Shown here: piece by piece, positions 11,009-21,654 of the stretch
Numbering within the stretch: position 1 is the stretch's first letter
Layout: each line of letters starts with the position of its first letter
Assembly (NCBI RefSeq): GCF_017591435.1
Contig: NC_059283.1
Span: 11,630,945 to 11,694,944 of the forward strand
Reading direction: 5' to 3'
DNA length: 64,000 nucleotides
From: Portunus trituberculatus
Lineage: Eukaryota; Arthropoda; Malacostraca; Decapoda; Portunidae
Notes under the pieces: generated by a model
What the model was told of the DNA's origin: nothing
The model's database searches: none
What the model saw: only the letters and a program-made list of their open reading frames with translations
Position numbers and translations under genes: made by a program

Positions 11009-11060
<52 letters not shown>
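10731..11060. repeat. (TTA)n, then two (GA)n tracts
   Basis: TTA run at 10731-10825, GA at 10878-10938 and GA at 11012-11059. The segment GAGACGACTTCAC follows both GA tracts (near 10967 and 11078), so GA tract plus flank appear duplicated. The spacer holds GGTTAGGTTAG. Confidence 0.95.
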
Positions 11061-11062
<2 letters not shown>

Positions 11063-11335
11063 AACAAACAGAGAGAGAGACGACTTCACCCTCCCGTTTT
11101 CTGTCACGTGTGAAATAACGTCACCGAAGTCAACATTATGACCCTCAGTCCCGTGACCTCATTGCGCCGCGAGTTATGGGCGTGTATTTGTGGGTGTAAT
11201 TTGTAGGTAGTGGTGGGCGTGGCTGGCCTCCATGAATCCCCAATGAACGTGAAAAAAAAAAAAGGTGTGGCAGTTTGGATGACTTTCTGCTTTTGTTCCG
11301 CCATGAGGGAGACAAATGTAAGGTCTTTTACTCCT
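11061..11335. other. Low-copy spacer
   Basis: Contains a CACGTG E-box-like hexamer at 11105 and several TGACCTC/GTGACC half-sites in 11100-11165. These may be chance matches. No exon is apparent. Confidence 0.4.
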
Positions 11336-12330
11336 CCACCTCTTTTTCTCATTATCTTTTGTATCTTACTCTTTTCCGTTATCTATTTTCTTTATAATGG
11401 TTTACTTGACTTTTTTTCTTCCCTCAGAGGTTTAAATGTATGGTCTGTTTACTCCTCCGCCTTTTTTTTTCTCATTATCTTTGTTAGTCTCTTTTATTTT
11501 GTTATTTTATTCTCTATTTTGTTATTCTATTCTCTATTTTGTTATTCTATTCTCTATTTTGTTATGCTATTCTCTATCTGTTTTCTCTTTAATAATTTAC
11601 GTGACTTGTTTTTTTTTTTTTTCACTCTATTTACTCCTCCACCTCCCTTTTTTCTCATTATCTTTTGTATCTTACTCTTTTTTGTTATTTATTTTCTTTA
11701 TGATGGTTTACTTGACTTTTTTTCTTCCCTGAGTGGTTTAAATGTATGGTCTATTTACTCCTTCGCCTTCCTTTATTTCTTATTTTCTATTGGATGTTGT
11801 TCTCTTTCTCGTTATTGTATTTATTATTTACTTTCTCTTTGGTGGTTTACTTGACTTTTTTTTACTCCTGAGACGTTTAAATGTATGGTCTGTTTACTCC
11901 CTCTCTTCCTTTTTTTTCTCATTATTTGTTAGTCTTCTTTATTTTGTTATGCTATTCTCTATCTGTTTTCTTTTTTTTAGGGTAGTTTACGTGACTTGTA
12001 TGAATTTTTTTTACTTCTCTTTTTTCTCATTATCTGTTGTATGTTATTCTCTTTTTCGTTATGTTATTTCTTATTTATTTCCTCTATGGTGGTTTTCTTG
12101 TCTTGTTTCTTTCCTTACATGTACAAATGGATGATTTTTTTTTTTTTACTTTTCTCCTTTTTTTTCTTTCATTATCTATCATTTGTTACTCCCTCTTTCT
12201 TATTTTTTCTATGGTGGTTTACTTGACTTTTTTTTTCACTCACAGGTACAAATACATGCCTTTTTTTTCTCTTCCTTCTTTTTGTTCTCATTATCTATCT
12301 TGTGCAACGTTCATTTGTTTCGTTATTCTT

Positions 12331-12530
12331 TTTTTATACCATGTGGGCTTTTCACGGGAATTTATGGGGTAAACGGAGTACTTTTTTGGGAGTAATTCCT
12401 ATCTCAAACCCCACCCGCTAGGAAAACGTTGCCCCGAGTGAGGAAGCCCAACCTACACTCGGACCGTGGACAGGATTCGAACCCGTGCGCTTGGAGACCC
12501 CTCGGACCCCAAAGCATGCATGGTTCTGTA
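12331..12530 (-). mobile_element. SINE-A copy 2
   Basis: Reverse-oriented SINE-A: poly-T plus ATACCATGTGGGCTTTTCAC at its 3' end, box B as GGATTCGAACCC on the plus strand. It stops at TGGTTCTGTA, so the tRNA-like first 15 or so bases are missing. It lies within satellite S1. Confidence 0.9.
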
Positions 12531-13137
12531 CTTCTCTCCCTCCTTTTTGTTTCTCATTATTTATCTTGTGCAAGGCTCCTTTATTTTGTTATGGTATTCT
12601 TTTATCTATTTCCTCTATGGTGGTTTACTTGCCTTGTTTATTCACTGAGAGGTACAAATTCTTGCCTTGTTTTCTTCTCCGCCTACTTTTTTTCTCATCA
12701 TCTTTCGTATATTGCTGTTTCGTTGTTGTTTTTCTTGTTATGGCATTTTTTATTCATTTTCTTCTACGGAGGTTGACGACTTGTTTCTTCCCTGAGAGGT
12801 ACAAATGGGTGACTCCTTTACTTCTGTCCCTCCTTTGTTGTCATTACCTATCACGTGTTACTTCCTCCTTTTTTTCTCGTTATGGTATTTCTTTTATTTC
12901 TATTGTGGTTTACTCGACTTGTTTCTACATTTACAGGTACAAATGGCTGCCTTTTTTTTTCTTTACTTCCTCTTCTCCTTTTCTTCCTATCTATCATATG
13001 TTACCTTCTCTTGTTTTGTTATGCTGTTTCTTATTCATTCCCTCCATGGTGATTAACGTGACTTGTTTCTTCGCTTACACCTACAAATGGTTGCCTTTTT
13101 TTTACTTATTTTCCTCCTTTTCTCCCTACCTGTCATT

Positions 13138-13460
13138 GGGAGGCGGTGGCGTAGTGGATAAGGTGGTGAGCGTGGGGTCGGACAGACTTCCACGCCAAGG
13201 TTCGAATCTCACCGCGTACAGCCATTTGTCGAGTGGTTTAAAGTTACCTACATGTCACCATGATACCCAGGTTTTATATGGTTACACTCAAGATGAGCTT
13301 CGGGGGTGATATGGGCCCTAATATCGGTACCACTATAAATAAAATTGCCTGCGCCACTAATGGGCGGAAGCTGAACAGCGCTTCCCATACACTCTTCAAG
13401 TGTGCCTACAGGCGCTATAGGTTTCAACGTAAAAAAAAAAAAAAAGAAAGAAAAAAAACG
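13138..13460 (+). mobile_element. SINE-B copy 1 (tRNA-derived)
   Basis: Head AGGCGGTGGCGTAGTGGATA carries box A, and GGTTCGAATCTCACC carries box B about 45 nt later. The body includes GTCGAGTGGTTTA and CTACATGTCACCATGATACC, ends in GGCGCTATAGG, and has a long A-rich tail to 13460. The satellite reads across the site: CTGTCAT precedes it and GTTACCTTCC follows, as in an uninterrupted unit (near 13605-13625). Confidence 0.9.
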
Positions 13461-14110
13461 TTACCTTCCTTTGTTTTTTATGTTAATCTTTATTCATTCC
13501 CTCCATGGTGGTTAACGTGACTTGTTTCTTGGCTTACATGTACAAATGGATGCCTCATTTTTTTTTTTTTTTTTTTTACTTCCTCTTCTCCTTTTCTCCT
13601 ATTATCTGTCACATGTTACCTTCCTTGTTTTATTATGCTATTCCTTATTTATTTTCTCTATGGGGGTTAACTTGTCTTGTTTCTTCGCTTACAGGTACAA
13701 ATGCGTGATTTTTTTTTACTTCTCTCCCTCCTTTTTTTTCCCTCATTATCTATCATGTATTACTCTCTTCTTTCCTTTTCGTTTCTTTTATTTCTATGGT
13801 ACTTTACTTGACTTGTTTTTTACTACGAGGTACAAAAATAGATGCCTTGGATTGCCTTCTATACTTCTACAATTTTTTTTTTTTTTAAACTAACGTATAT
13901 TACTCTGTCCTTTTTCTTCGTTATGGCATTTCTATTTTTTTTTTTTTTTTCTATAGTAGTTTACTTGACTTGTTTCTTCCCTGAGAGGTGTAAATGTCTC
14001 AGGTTCAAATGTATAGTCTATTTACTCCTCCGTCTCTTTTTCTTCTCATTATCTATCGTAACTCCTTTTTTTCATTGTTTTTTTTTTCTTATTTATTTTC
14101 TCAATAGTCG

Positions 14111-14754
14111 TTTACTTGTCCTGTGTTTTTTTTTTCCCCTTTGTATTTACTTGTCATTATTCTCTTCGCATTTCTCGCGTCTCAGTTTCTTGTTACCTTT
14201 ATTTTCATTAAACAAATATTAGTTTACACTCTCCTTCGTATTCTCCTTTTCCCTCTACCATCTTCTTTATTCCTGCTTTATATTGTCACAAAAAAAAAAA
14301 AATGTTCGTCCGTCGTTTCCGTGTTTATTACTCCTCTCCCTTCCGTATCTACTTATTCCTTATCTTTATTGTTTATGTATTTCCCGTTTTCTTCCCGTCA
14401 TCCTCTTCCCATTTTTACTTGCGATATATTAGACGGAAAGGCCTTCTTCTATATCCGTGTTCATTACTCCCTTATCTTCAGCTGCATCTATTCCTTATAT
14501 ATATTGATTACTTCTTTTCTTCTTCTTCTTCTTTCTCTTATCATCGTCTCTTTTATTCCTTGCATTCTGTTGGAGGAAAAAACATCTTTGTCTTCCGCTC
14601 CCGTCTCCATTACCCGTTCATTGTCCCCCTTCCTTATTTATGGGAAGGGAGAACACCTATTTCCTCACCTCCCTCACGCCATCCACGCACTCCCTTCCCA
14701 TCCATCGCCTTTCTGCCATATGGAATCACGCTTCCTTGCCTTACACACTCTGCG

Positions 14755-14758
<4 letters not shown>
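14111..14758. other. Pyrimidine-rich low-copy spacer
   Basis: T/C-rich sequence without a clear period. Long open frames on the plus strand reflect composition (few A or G, so few stops). Confidence 0.45.
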
Positions 14759-14800
<42 letters not shown>

Positions 14801-15120
14801 CTTCACTACAGCAGTTCTCTCTCTCCTTTTCGTCCTCTTTCTCCTCCCTTTCCCTCTCCCAACAACACCTCTCTCTCCTCCTCCTCTTGTCTCTCTTTTC
14901 TCTCCACTTTTTATCTCTCCCCTCACAATAGCACCTCTCTCTCTCTCTTTCCTCTTCCTCCTCTCTCCTCACTCTCTCTCCCTACAACAGCGCCGATCTC
15001 TCTCTTCCCCTTGTCTCTCTCCTCCCTTGCTCTCTCCCCTCACAACTGCTCCTCTCTCTCTCTCTCTCTTCTCCTGTCTTTCCTCCCGTGCTCTCCCTCT
15101 CCCTCTCCCTCACAGCAGCA
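14759..15120. repeat. (CT)n then a degenerate CT-rich repeat of about 60 bp
   Basis: CT tract at 14759-14798, then about five diverged units pairing CTCTC/CTCCTC runs with a TC(C)CAACAACA / CTCACAA(T/C) marker (near 14860, 14925, 14985, 15045, 15110). Confidence 0.7.
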
Positions 15121-15274
15121 GGTAATAACATAGTGAGCAGACGAACCGGGAAAAACAAGCAGTAACTTATGAAGGTCTGCAGTGATTAGCAGGTACAGTG
15201 GCGCTAACTAGTAACATCGGCCTGTGACTTTCTTACGGGGTTCACCTGCCCTGCTATTACCTGGGAAGCCGCCT
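15121..15274. other. Low-copy spacer
   Basis: Complex sequence; nothing recognised. Confidence 0.4.
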
Positions 15275-15394
15275 GTAGCAGTGGTGGTGGTGGTGGTGGT
15301 GGTGATGGTGGTGGTGGTAAAAATGGAAAGGAGGAAAACAGCATGATGGTAGTAGTAGTGGTAGTAGTAGTAACGATAGTAGTGATAGTGGTCA

Positions 15395-15453
<59 letters not shown>

Positions 15454-15510
15454 AAGTAAGAGGAGGAGGAGGAGGAGGAGGAGGAGGAGGAGGAGGAGGA
15501 GAAGGAGGGA
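15275..15510. repeat. GGT, GTA and GGA trinucleotide block
   Basis: GGT at 15275-15320, GTA/GTG at 15345-15455, then GGA at 15462-15505, nearly contiguous. Confidence 0.95.
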
Positions 15511-15774
15511 GGATCAATAAGGAAAGTAGTAGCAGTAATAATGATAGTACTGGATGGTGCTGTTGTTGTTGTTGTTGTTTTGTAGTAAGAGATGTAATTA
15601 ATTAATAGTAACTGTTCATTTCGAGACAGCAATGATGATGGTAGTGGTAAAAAGCAGCAAAGAACAACTAGTCTCAATAACAGTAATGGAAGCAGTACTA
15701 ATAATAGGAATAATACTGATGGAATGATTATAATAGTAAGGAAGGGAAATAGATGAAAACTAATCACAGTATCA
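15511..15774. other. Spacer rich in AGTA/AATA
   Basis: Degenerate trinucleotide-like sequence, with a short GTT run near 15560. No gene is seen. Confidence 0.4.
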
Positions 15775-16089
15775 CCAGAAGATTAACGGGAAGAGAACCA
15801 GTAGAAATAGTAACAAAGACTGATACTAACACGCTGGGAAATATAAGAAAACGCTGGAAATTCAAGGTACAATGGATAGAAGTGGATGGAGGATAGCTCG
15901 ACCACCTAACCTTGTAATACAGAGAGATTAAGGTTGAATAAAGAACTGTACCCATAGAAATAGTAACAAGAAGAGACACGAGCATGCTGGGAATTCAAGG
16001 TACAATGGATAGAAACCTTGAGCGGCTGACCTTGAAATGAGAGTGGGATTAAGGTCACATGAAGAAGAGAACCGATAGAAATAGAGTAG
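15775..16089. repeat. Two-unit tandem repeat, about 150 bp
   Basis: Both units carry CATAGAAATAGTAACAA-type starts, TTCAAGGTACAATGGATAGA (15863 and 15995) and a GATTAAGGT end. The next partial unit runs directly into the 33-bp array that follows. Confidence 0.85.
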
Positions 16090-16432
16090 TAGCAGAAGTA
16101 CCAATAGAAATAGTAATAGTAGTAGCAGAAATACCAATAGAAATAGTAATAGTAGTAGCAGAAATAACAATACAAATAGTAATAGTAGTAGCAATATTAC
16201 CAATAGAAATAGTAATAGTAGTAGCAATATTACCAATAGAAATAGTAATAGTAGTAGCAGAAATACGAATAGAAATAGTAATAGTAGTAGCAGAAATAAC
16301 AATAGAAATAGTAATAGTAGTAGCAGAAATACCAATAGAAATAGTAATAATAGTAGCAGAAATACGAATATAAATAGTAATAGTAGTAGCAATATTACCA
16401 ATACAAATAGTAATAGTAGTAGCAGAAATACC
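16090..16432. repeat. 33-bp minisatellite, about 10 units
   Basis: The unit joins ACCAATAGAAATAGTAATAG and TAGTAGCAGAAAT. It is built of triplets, so the plus strand stays open and encodes an 11-residue repeat (PIEIVIVVAEI), an artefact. Only scattered substitutions separate the units. Confidence 0.95.
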
Positions 16433-16470
16433 ACCACCACCACCACCACCACAACAACAACAACACCACC
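16433..16470. repeat. (ACC)n-(ACA)n tract
   Basis: Short trinucleotide runs cap the 33-bp array. Confidence 0.9.
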
Positions 16471-17185
<715 letters not shown>

Positions 17186-17377
17186 GTCGATGTAATTGTT
17201 GTGTAGCGTTAAGTTGTCTGTTCTGCGTGATGTTGTTCGTATTACTATCAATATTATTTTTTTTTTCTGGTTTCAATCTTCATTATTTCCATTATTTTTA
17301 TTTTTTCTACCTTTTCAGCACCAGTTGGGCACAGTTTTCAATAATTTAATTGAACTTCCCTTCATTTGTGGCCTTTC
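17186..17377. other. T-rich low-copy spacer
   Basis: No recognised feature. Confidence 0.4.
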
Positions 17378-17555
17378 CTCCTCCTCCTCCTCCTCCTCCT
17401 CCTCCTCCTCCTCCTCCTCCTCCTCCTCCTCCTCCTCCTCCTCCTCCTCCTCCTCCTCCTTGTTCGCCTCTTCCTCCTCCTCCTCCTCCTACTCGCATCA
17501 TTAACCAAAGAATGCCATTGAGTAATAAAAGATGCAAAGAAAAGAAAGAGGAACG

Positions 17556-17647
<92 letters not shown>
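17378..17647. repeat. (CCT)n and (CT)n tracts
   Basis: CCT at 17378-17490 with one interruption, and CT at 17559-17647. Poly-Pro, poly-Gly and Ser-Leu frames are artefacts. Confidence 0.97.
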
Positions 17648-17649
<2 letters not shown>

Positions 17650-17942
17650 CGCTCCTTACCTTCATTCTTCTTTGCTCTTTTTCCCTGCCTGTCTTTCTGT
17701 TCCTCCTCTTTGTGTAACAATTGAGAAGGTGAATTGCCTCTCTCATATCAGAGTGAAGGCAGCATCTCAGTCAATTAGGAGGTGGAGAGAAGACAAGAGG
17801 AGAAGGAAGAGGAGGAGGAGGAGGAGGAGGAGGAGGAGGAGAGAAGGAAAGGATGGTAATTGGGAAAAAGAGAGAAAGGTCAAAATAATGGTGAAAATTA
17901 CGAATGTTTTGACACTTGAGAGAATGGAAAAGGTACGAAAAG

Positions 17943-17999
<57 letters not shown>

Positions 18000-18109
18000 A
18001 CAGGAAGGCAAAAAAAAAGTAGAGGATGGACTGTAACATCATTATTTTTAGGGGATACAATAATGAAAGTTAAGAACATTTTGTCAACTGAGGAAGCATA
18101 ATAGGTACT

Positions 18110-18180
<71 letters not shown>
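17648..18180. repeat. GGA and two GA tracts with spacers
   Basis: GGA at 17800-17841, GA at 17949-17994 and GA at 18113-18178, then a few ACAGAG units. Spacers show no gene. Confidence 0.93.
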
Positions 18181-18195
<15 letters not shown>

Positions 18196-18670
18196 TTGAT
18201 TACAGTAGAGGCTCGAATCTCATAAACGAATAATTGAAATGATAATATAAGACACAGAGCGACATAAGTGATAGAAAGGTAATTATCACAGAGAATATCA
18301 TCAATCAGACAGCTGGGTGGCCTTTCAGATAGAAGGTACACTAAATACCTCCTATATAGTCCGTCAGAGCCATTGTATACAGTAATGTTGGGTGCTAAGA
18401 GAGAGAGAGAGTGGGAGAGAGAGGTACGAAAGAATAGAACTACGAAAGAGACGCAGTGTTTGAATAATTCCCTTACTTGTTTGGAGTGGACAATGTAAGT
18501 TATGGTATTGATATTCCTAAGTCTTTGTTTGCAGTGAAATATTTAAAGCCAGCACAGATAGACTTGTTATTGTAGAAGTTAATCAGGTTTTTGGAGCAAG
18601 TTTTTTTTTTTTCGTATTCTAAGAGTATTTCACAAACAAATGCCACTTTGATATATTCTCCTATTGTAGT
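18181..18670. other. Low-copy spacer with a possible SINE-A tail fragment
   Basis: About 18313-18340 (GGTGGCCTTTCAGATAGAAG) resembles the SINE-A body at GGTGGGCTTTGAGATAGGAG but is short and isolated. The rest is unique AT-rich sequence. Confidence 0.35.
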
Positions 18671-19027
18671 CTGGAAAGAAATATAACATGACTTGGTTTT
18701 CTTGCCAGATACAGAAGAGGAAAGGCAAGGAAATGAAAAAAAAATAAATGAAATCAGTGGATGTAGAATTATTACCTAGTTTATTCTTTTCTTTTTACCT
18801 CTTCCTCCTTCACTAGTCTAAAAAAAAATAACACTTGATTTTCTTGCCAGATGAAGAAGAAAGGAAAAGAAATTAAAAAAAGAAATTAAATCAGTGGATA
18901 TAAAACTATTATTTCGTGTATTCTTTTCTTTTTACCTCCTTCCCTTTCATTAGTCTGAAAACATAATGCGACTTGCTTTTCTTGCCAGAAGAAGAAGAAA
19001 AGAAAAGAATTGAAAAAAGAAATGAAA

Positions 19028-19028
<1 letters not shown>
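18671..19028. repeat. Tandem repeat, period about 140 bp, three units
   Basis: TTTTCTTGCCAGA recurs with its core at 18701, 18843 and 18981 (periods 142 and 138). Each unit also carries a purine-rich AAGAAGAAAGG run, an ATCAGTGGAT block and a TTCTTTTCTTTTTACCTC block. The last unit runs into the TTA tract. Confidence 0.92.
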
Positions 19029-19102
<74 letters not shown>

Positions 19103-19555
19103 CATTATTATCATTATTATTATTGTTGTTGTGGTTGTTATTGTTGTATTTCATTTTCATTATTCTATTTATTCATCTATTCATCATTTTTTTCACCTTA
19201 TTTTATTTCTGTGTTGTTATTCCTGTTGTTATTAGTGTTGTTTCACGTTGTTGCTACTGTTATTGTTGTTATTACTGTTGCTGCTGTTATTGTTACCATT
19301 GTTCTTGTTGTCCTTATTGGTTTTCATTAACTTCGCCATTATCTTGTCCATATGTCCATCTGTCTATGTATCAGTATGTCAACCAATTTGTCTATTTCAT
19401 ATCTCTGTTATTGTTGTTACTGCTGCTGATGTTAATGTTATCATCTCTGTTGTTGTCGTTATTGTTATTTTAATTAACATATCCATTATCTTGTTCACTT
19501 ATCATCCATCTATCAGTATACCAATCGACTTGTCTGTTTAAAATCTCTATATAGT
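19029..19555. repeat. (TTA)n then degenerate TTG/TTA repeats with a 145-bp duplication
   Basis: TTA run at 19029-19125. After it, two units carry CATTATCTTGTCCA-, TATCAGTAT- and CTTGTCTAT-like blocks (about 19335-19410 and 19485-19552). Confidence 0.8.
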
Positions 19556-19766
19556 TCTGGCAAACTTTATAGAGTATTTCCTTTATTTCTGTATTTCCAT
19601 CTTCCTGTGACGATTTCATTTAAGAGGGATGATTCAAGACATTTATCCATTTCTTATCTCTAACTCTCTCGATCCTGCAAGGAGACTGATAACTAAGTGA
19701 CCTTTTTTATTATTTTCTGTTGTCCTTGGCCAGCTTTCACCACTGACATAAAAAAATTCCCGTCTG
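19556..19766 (+). mobile_element. LINE-D 3' end, copy 2
   Basis: Translation with frame changes gives SVFPSS, then SFKRDDSRHLS, then CCPWPAF, followed by an ACATAAAAAA tail. This parallels the 30.3-kb copy, which reads WNSLPGSVFPTFYVLTSFKR then EVSRHL. It is a decayed LINE reverse-transcriptase C-terminus with stops and frameshifts. Confidence 0.7.
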
Positions 19767-19795
19767 TAAAAACCTTCCAGTCTCCAGCAGTAGTT

Positions 19796-20541
19796 AGCCA
19801 AGGGTGAGCTAAGGATGAGCCAAGGATGAGCTAAGGATGAGCCAAGGGTTAGCCAAGGATGAACCAAGGATGAGCCAAGGATGAGCCAAGGATGAACTAA
19901 GGATGAGCTAAGGGTGACCCAAGGATGAACTAAGGGTGAGCTAAGAGTGAGCCAAGGATAAGCCAAAGTTGAGCCAAGGGTGAGCCAAGGATGAGCCAAG
20001 GGTGAGGCAAGGGTGTGCCAAGGATGAGCCGAGGGTGAGCCAAGGGTGAGGCAAGGATGAGCCAAGTTTGAGCAAAGGATGAGCCAAGGATGAGCCAAGG
20101 GTGAGCCAATGGTGAGCCAAGGATGAGCCAAAGATGAGCCAAGTGTGAGCCAAGGGTGAGACAAGTGTCAGCCAAGGATGAGCCAAGGGTGAGCCAAGGG
20201 TGAGCCAAGGATGAGCCAAGGGTAAGCCAAGGATGAGCCAAGGGTGAGCTAAGGGTGAGCCAAGGATGAGCCAAGGATGAGCCAAGCGTGAGCCAAGGGT
20301 GCGCCAAGGATGAGCCAAGGATGAGCCAAGGATGAGCCAAGGGTGAGCCAAGGATGAGCCAAGGATGAGCCAAGGATGAGCCAAGGATGAGCCAAGGGTG
20401 AGCCAAGGGTGAGACAAGGATGAGCCAAGGATGAGCCAAGGATGAGCCAAGTGTGAGCCAAGGATGAGCCAAGGATGAGCTAAGGATGAGCCAAGGGTGA
20501 GCTAAGGGTGAGCCAAGGGTGAGCTAAGGGTGAGCCAAGGG
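19796..20541. repeat. 11-bp minisatellite, about 68 units
   Basis: The unit is GAGCCAAGG(A/G)T, repeated for about 746 bp, with GAGCTAAGG and GAGACAAGG as minor variants. Because 11 is not a multiple of 3, all three minus-strand frames give the same 11-residue repeat (AHPWL(T/I)LGS(S/P)L), which explains the 170-180-residue frames. There is no sign that it is translated. Confidence 0.98.
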
Positions 20542-20685
20542 TCCCGCCAGTCACAGGGTTGATGGACGGGCGGCTTCAGGCTACAAAGTTCACCGTGACA
20601 GGGTTTAGGATTCGCCAATTAAAAAGACATTCAATTACTGAGCAGGTTGTTCCCTTGTCCACTTTTGTAAGCCTTTTGATCCTTG

Positions 20686-20758
<73 letters not shown>

Positions 20759-20975
20759 CAATTTTCAATCCTTGCTCCTCTTCCTTCTTTCTTACCTATC
20801 ATTCTCTCCCTCTGTCTCTTCTTCTTCTTCTTCTTCTTCTTCTTCTTCTTTTTCTTCTTTTTTTCTTCTTGTTTTTTTCTTGTTTTTCTTTTCTTTTCTT
20901 CTTCTTTTTCTTCTTTTTCTTCTTCCTTTTTTCTGATTTTTCCCTTCCCTGTCTATATTTACGTGTATATAAGTT

Positions 20976-21057
<82 letters not shown>
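20542..21057. repeat. (CT)n, TTC-rich and (CT)n tracts
   Basis: CT at 20689-20753, imperfect TTC/T-rich at 20817-20935 and CT at 20980-21057. The first 145 bp (20542-20688) is unique. Confidence 0.95.
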
Positions 21058-21060
<3 letters not shown>

Positions 21061-21654
21061 CATTGCACCTTATCTTCATCCAGTATCTCGCCTTGGTAAT
21101 ATCCACATGTACTCGTTTCCTGTGGTAATTATCGTGCTTTGGATGCTAATGTCTCGTGGCTGTTGTTTGCTATCTGTTTGCATTGACTCTAGCCTCCCCC
21201 AGGTGCTCCAAGGCTCAACTCACATTATGTACTTCCCTCTCTGCTCTTCCTTGTTTATTCTCTCTTTGTTAGTTTATATTTGAGACAATCTACTCCCTCC
21301 TATTCCTACTCCTACTCTGGGATTCAGTTTCTATGCCTTCCCCAGCTGCCATTCTGTTCTAATCTACTTGGGTTTGTTTCTAGAATCGCCTCTTATTTGG
21401 TACCTCTATGATTGTTTTTGTTTTGTTAAAGGTTGTTCGTATTCATAACAAAAATTCTACTTTACTTTATTTTCGTATGTTTAGTTTGCCGGGTTGTGTT
21501 ACTTAGATATTTTATTGTAACTTTAAAAAAAATCGTCTTTTATGTTTATTTTTGTGTTGGTTTGTGTTCAGAGAGACTAGTACATGAAGACATAAATTCG
21601 TGTTATTTTCTTTTTCTTTTTCTTTTCGTTGCTGATTTTTTTCCCCGTTAGAAA
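21058..21654. other. Low-copy spacer
   Basis: Mixed-composition sequence, T-rich after 21400. No exon or RNA gene is recognised. Confidence 0.45.

Larger units (their letters stand above)
11336..14110. repeat. Satellite S1, period about 137-153 bp, T-rich
   Basis: The units share TGGTTTACTTGACTTGTTTC, then a GAGAGGTACAAATG block, a T-rich run, a TCATTATCTATC block and a CGTTATG...TTTCTATGG block. The marker GGTACAAAT recurs at about 12652, 12799, 12936, 13540, 13693 and 13830. Roughly 16 units remain after removing two SINEs (12331-12530 and 13138-13460). Units near 11500-11570 have an internal 18-bp repeat (TCTATTTTGTTATTCTAT). The Phe/Leu-rich frames across it are not genes. Confidence 0.92.

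Noticed and set aside
11100..11165. Nuclear-receptor half-sites and an E-box as a promoter
   Set aside because: Short degenerate motifs at this density are expected by chance, and there is no TATA/Inr arrangement or gene downstream.
11210..13309. Phe/Leu-rich frames up to 274 residues that look like multi-pass membrane proteins
   Set aside because: They follow the roughly 145-bp T-rich satellite S1, change frame with each unit and cross SINE insertions. Hydrophobicity comes from T-rich codons.
14123..15133. 336-residue plus-strand frame
   Set aside because: A pyrimidine-rich region with few A or G bases rarely forms stops. The product is Ser/Leu/Phe/Pro low complexity, with no conserved domain.
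16095..16430. CRISPR-like regular array (33-bp spaced units)
   Set aside because: The units are head-to-tail with no unique spacers and the context is eukaryotic. It is a minisatellite.
19643..20472. Long minus-strand frames (169-180 residues) with an AHPWLTLGSSL peptide repeat, resembling a structural repeat protein
   Set aside because: An 11-bp tandem repeat translated in all three frames gives the same peptide. There is no start context, no non-repeat domain and no codon bias, so it is a minisatellite artefact.
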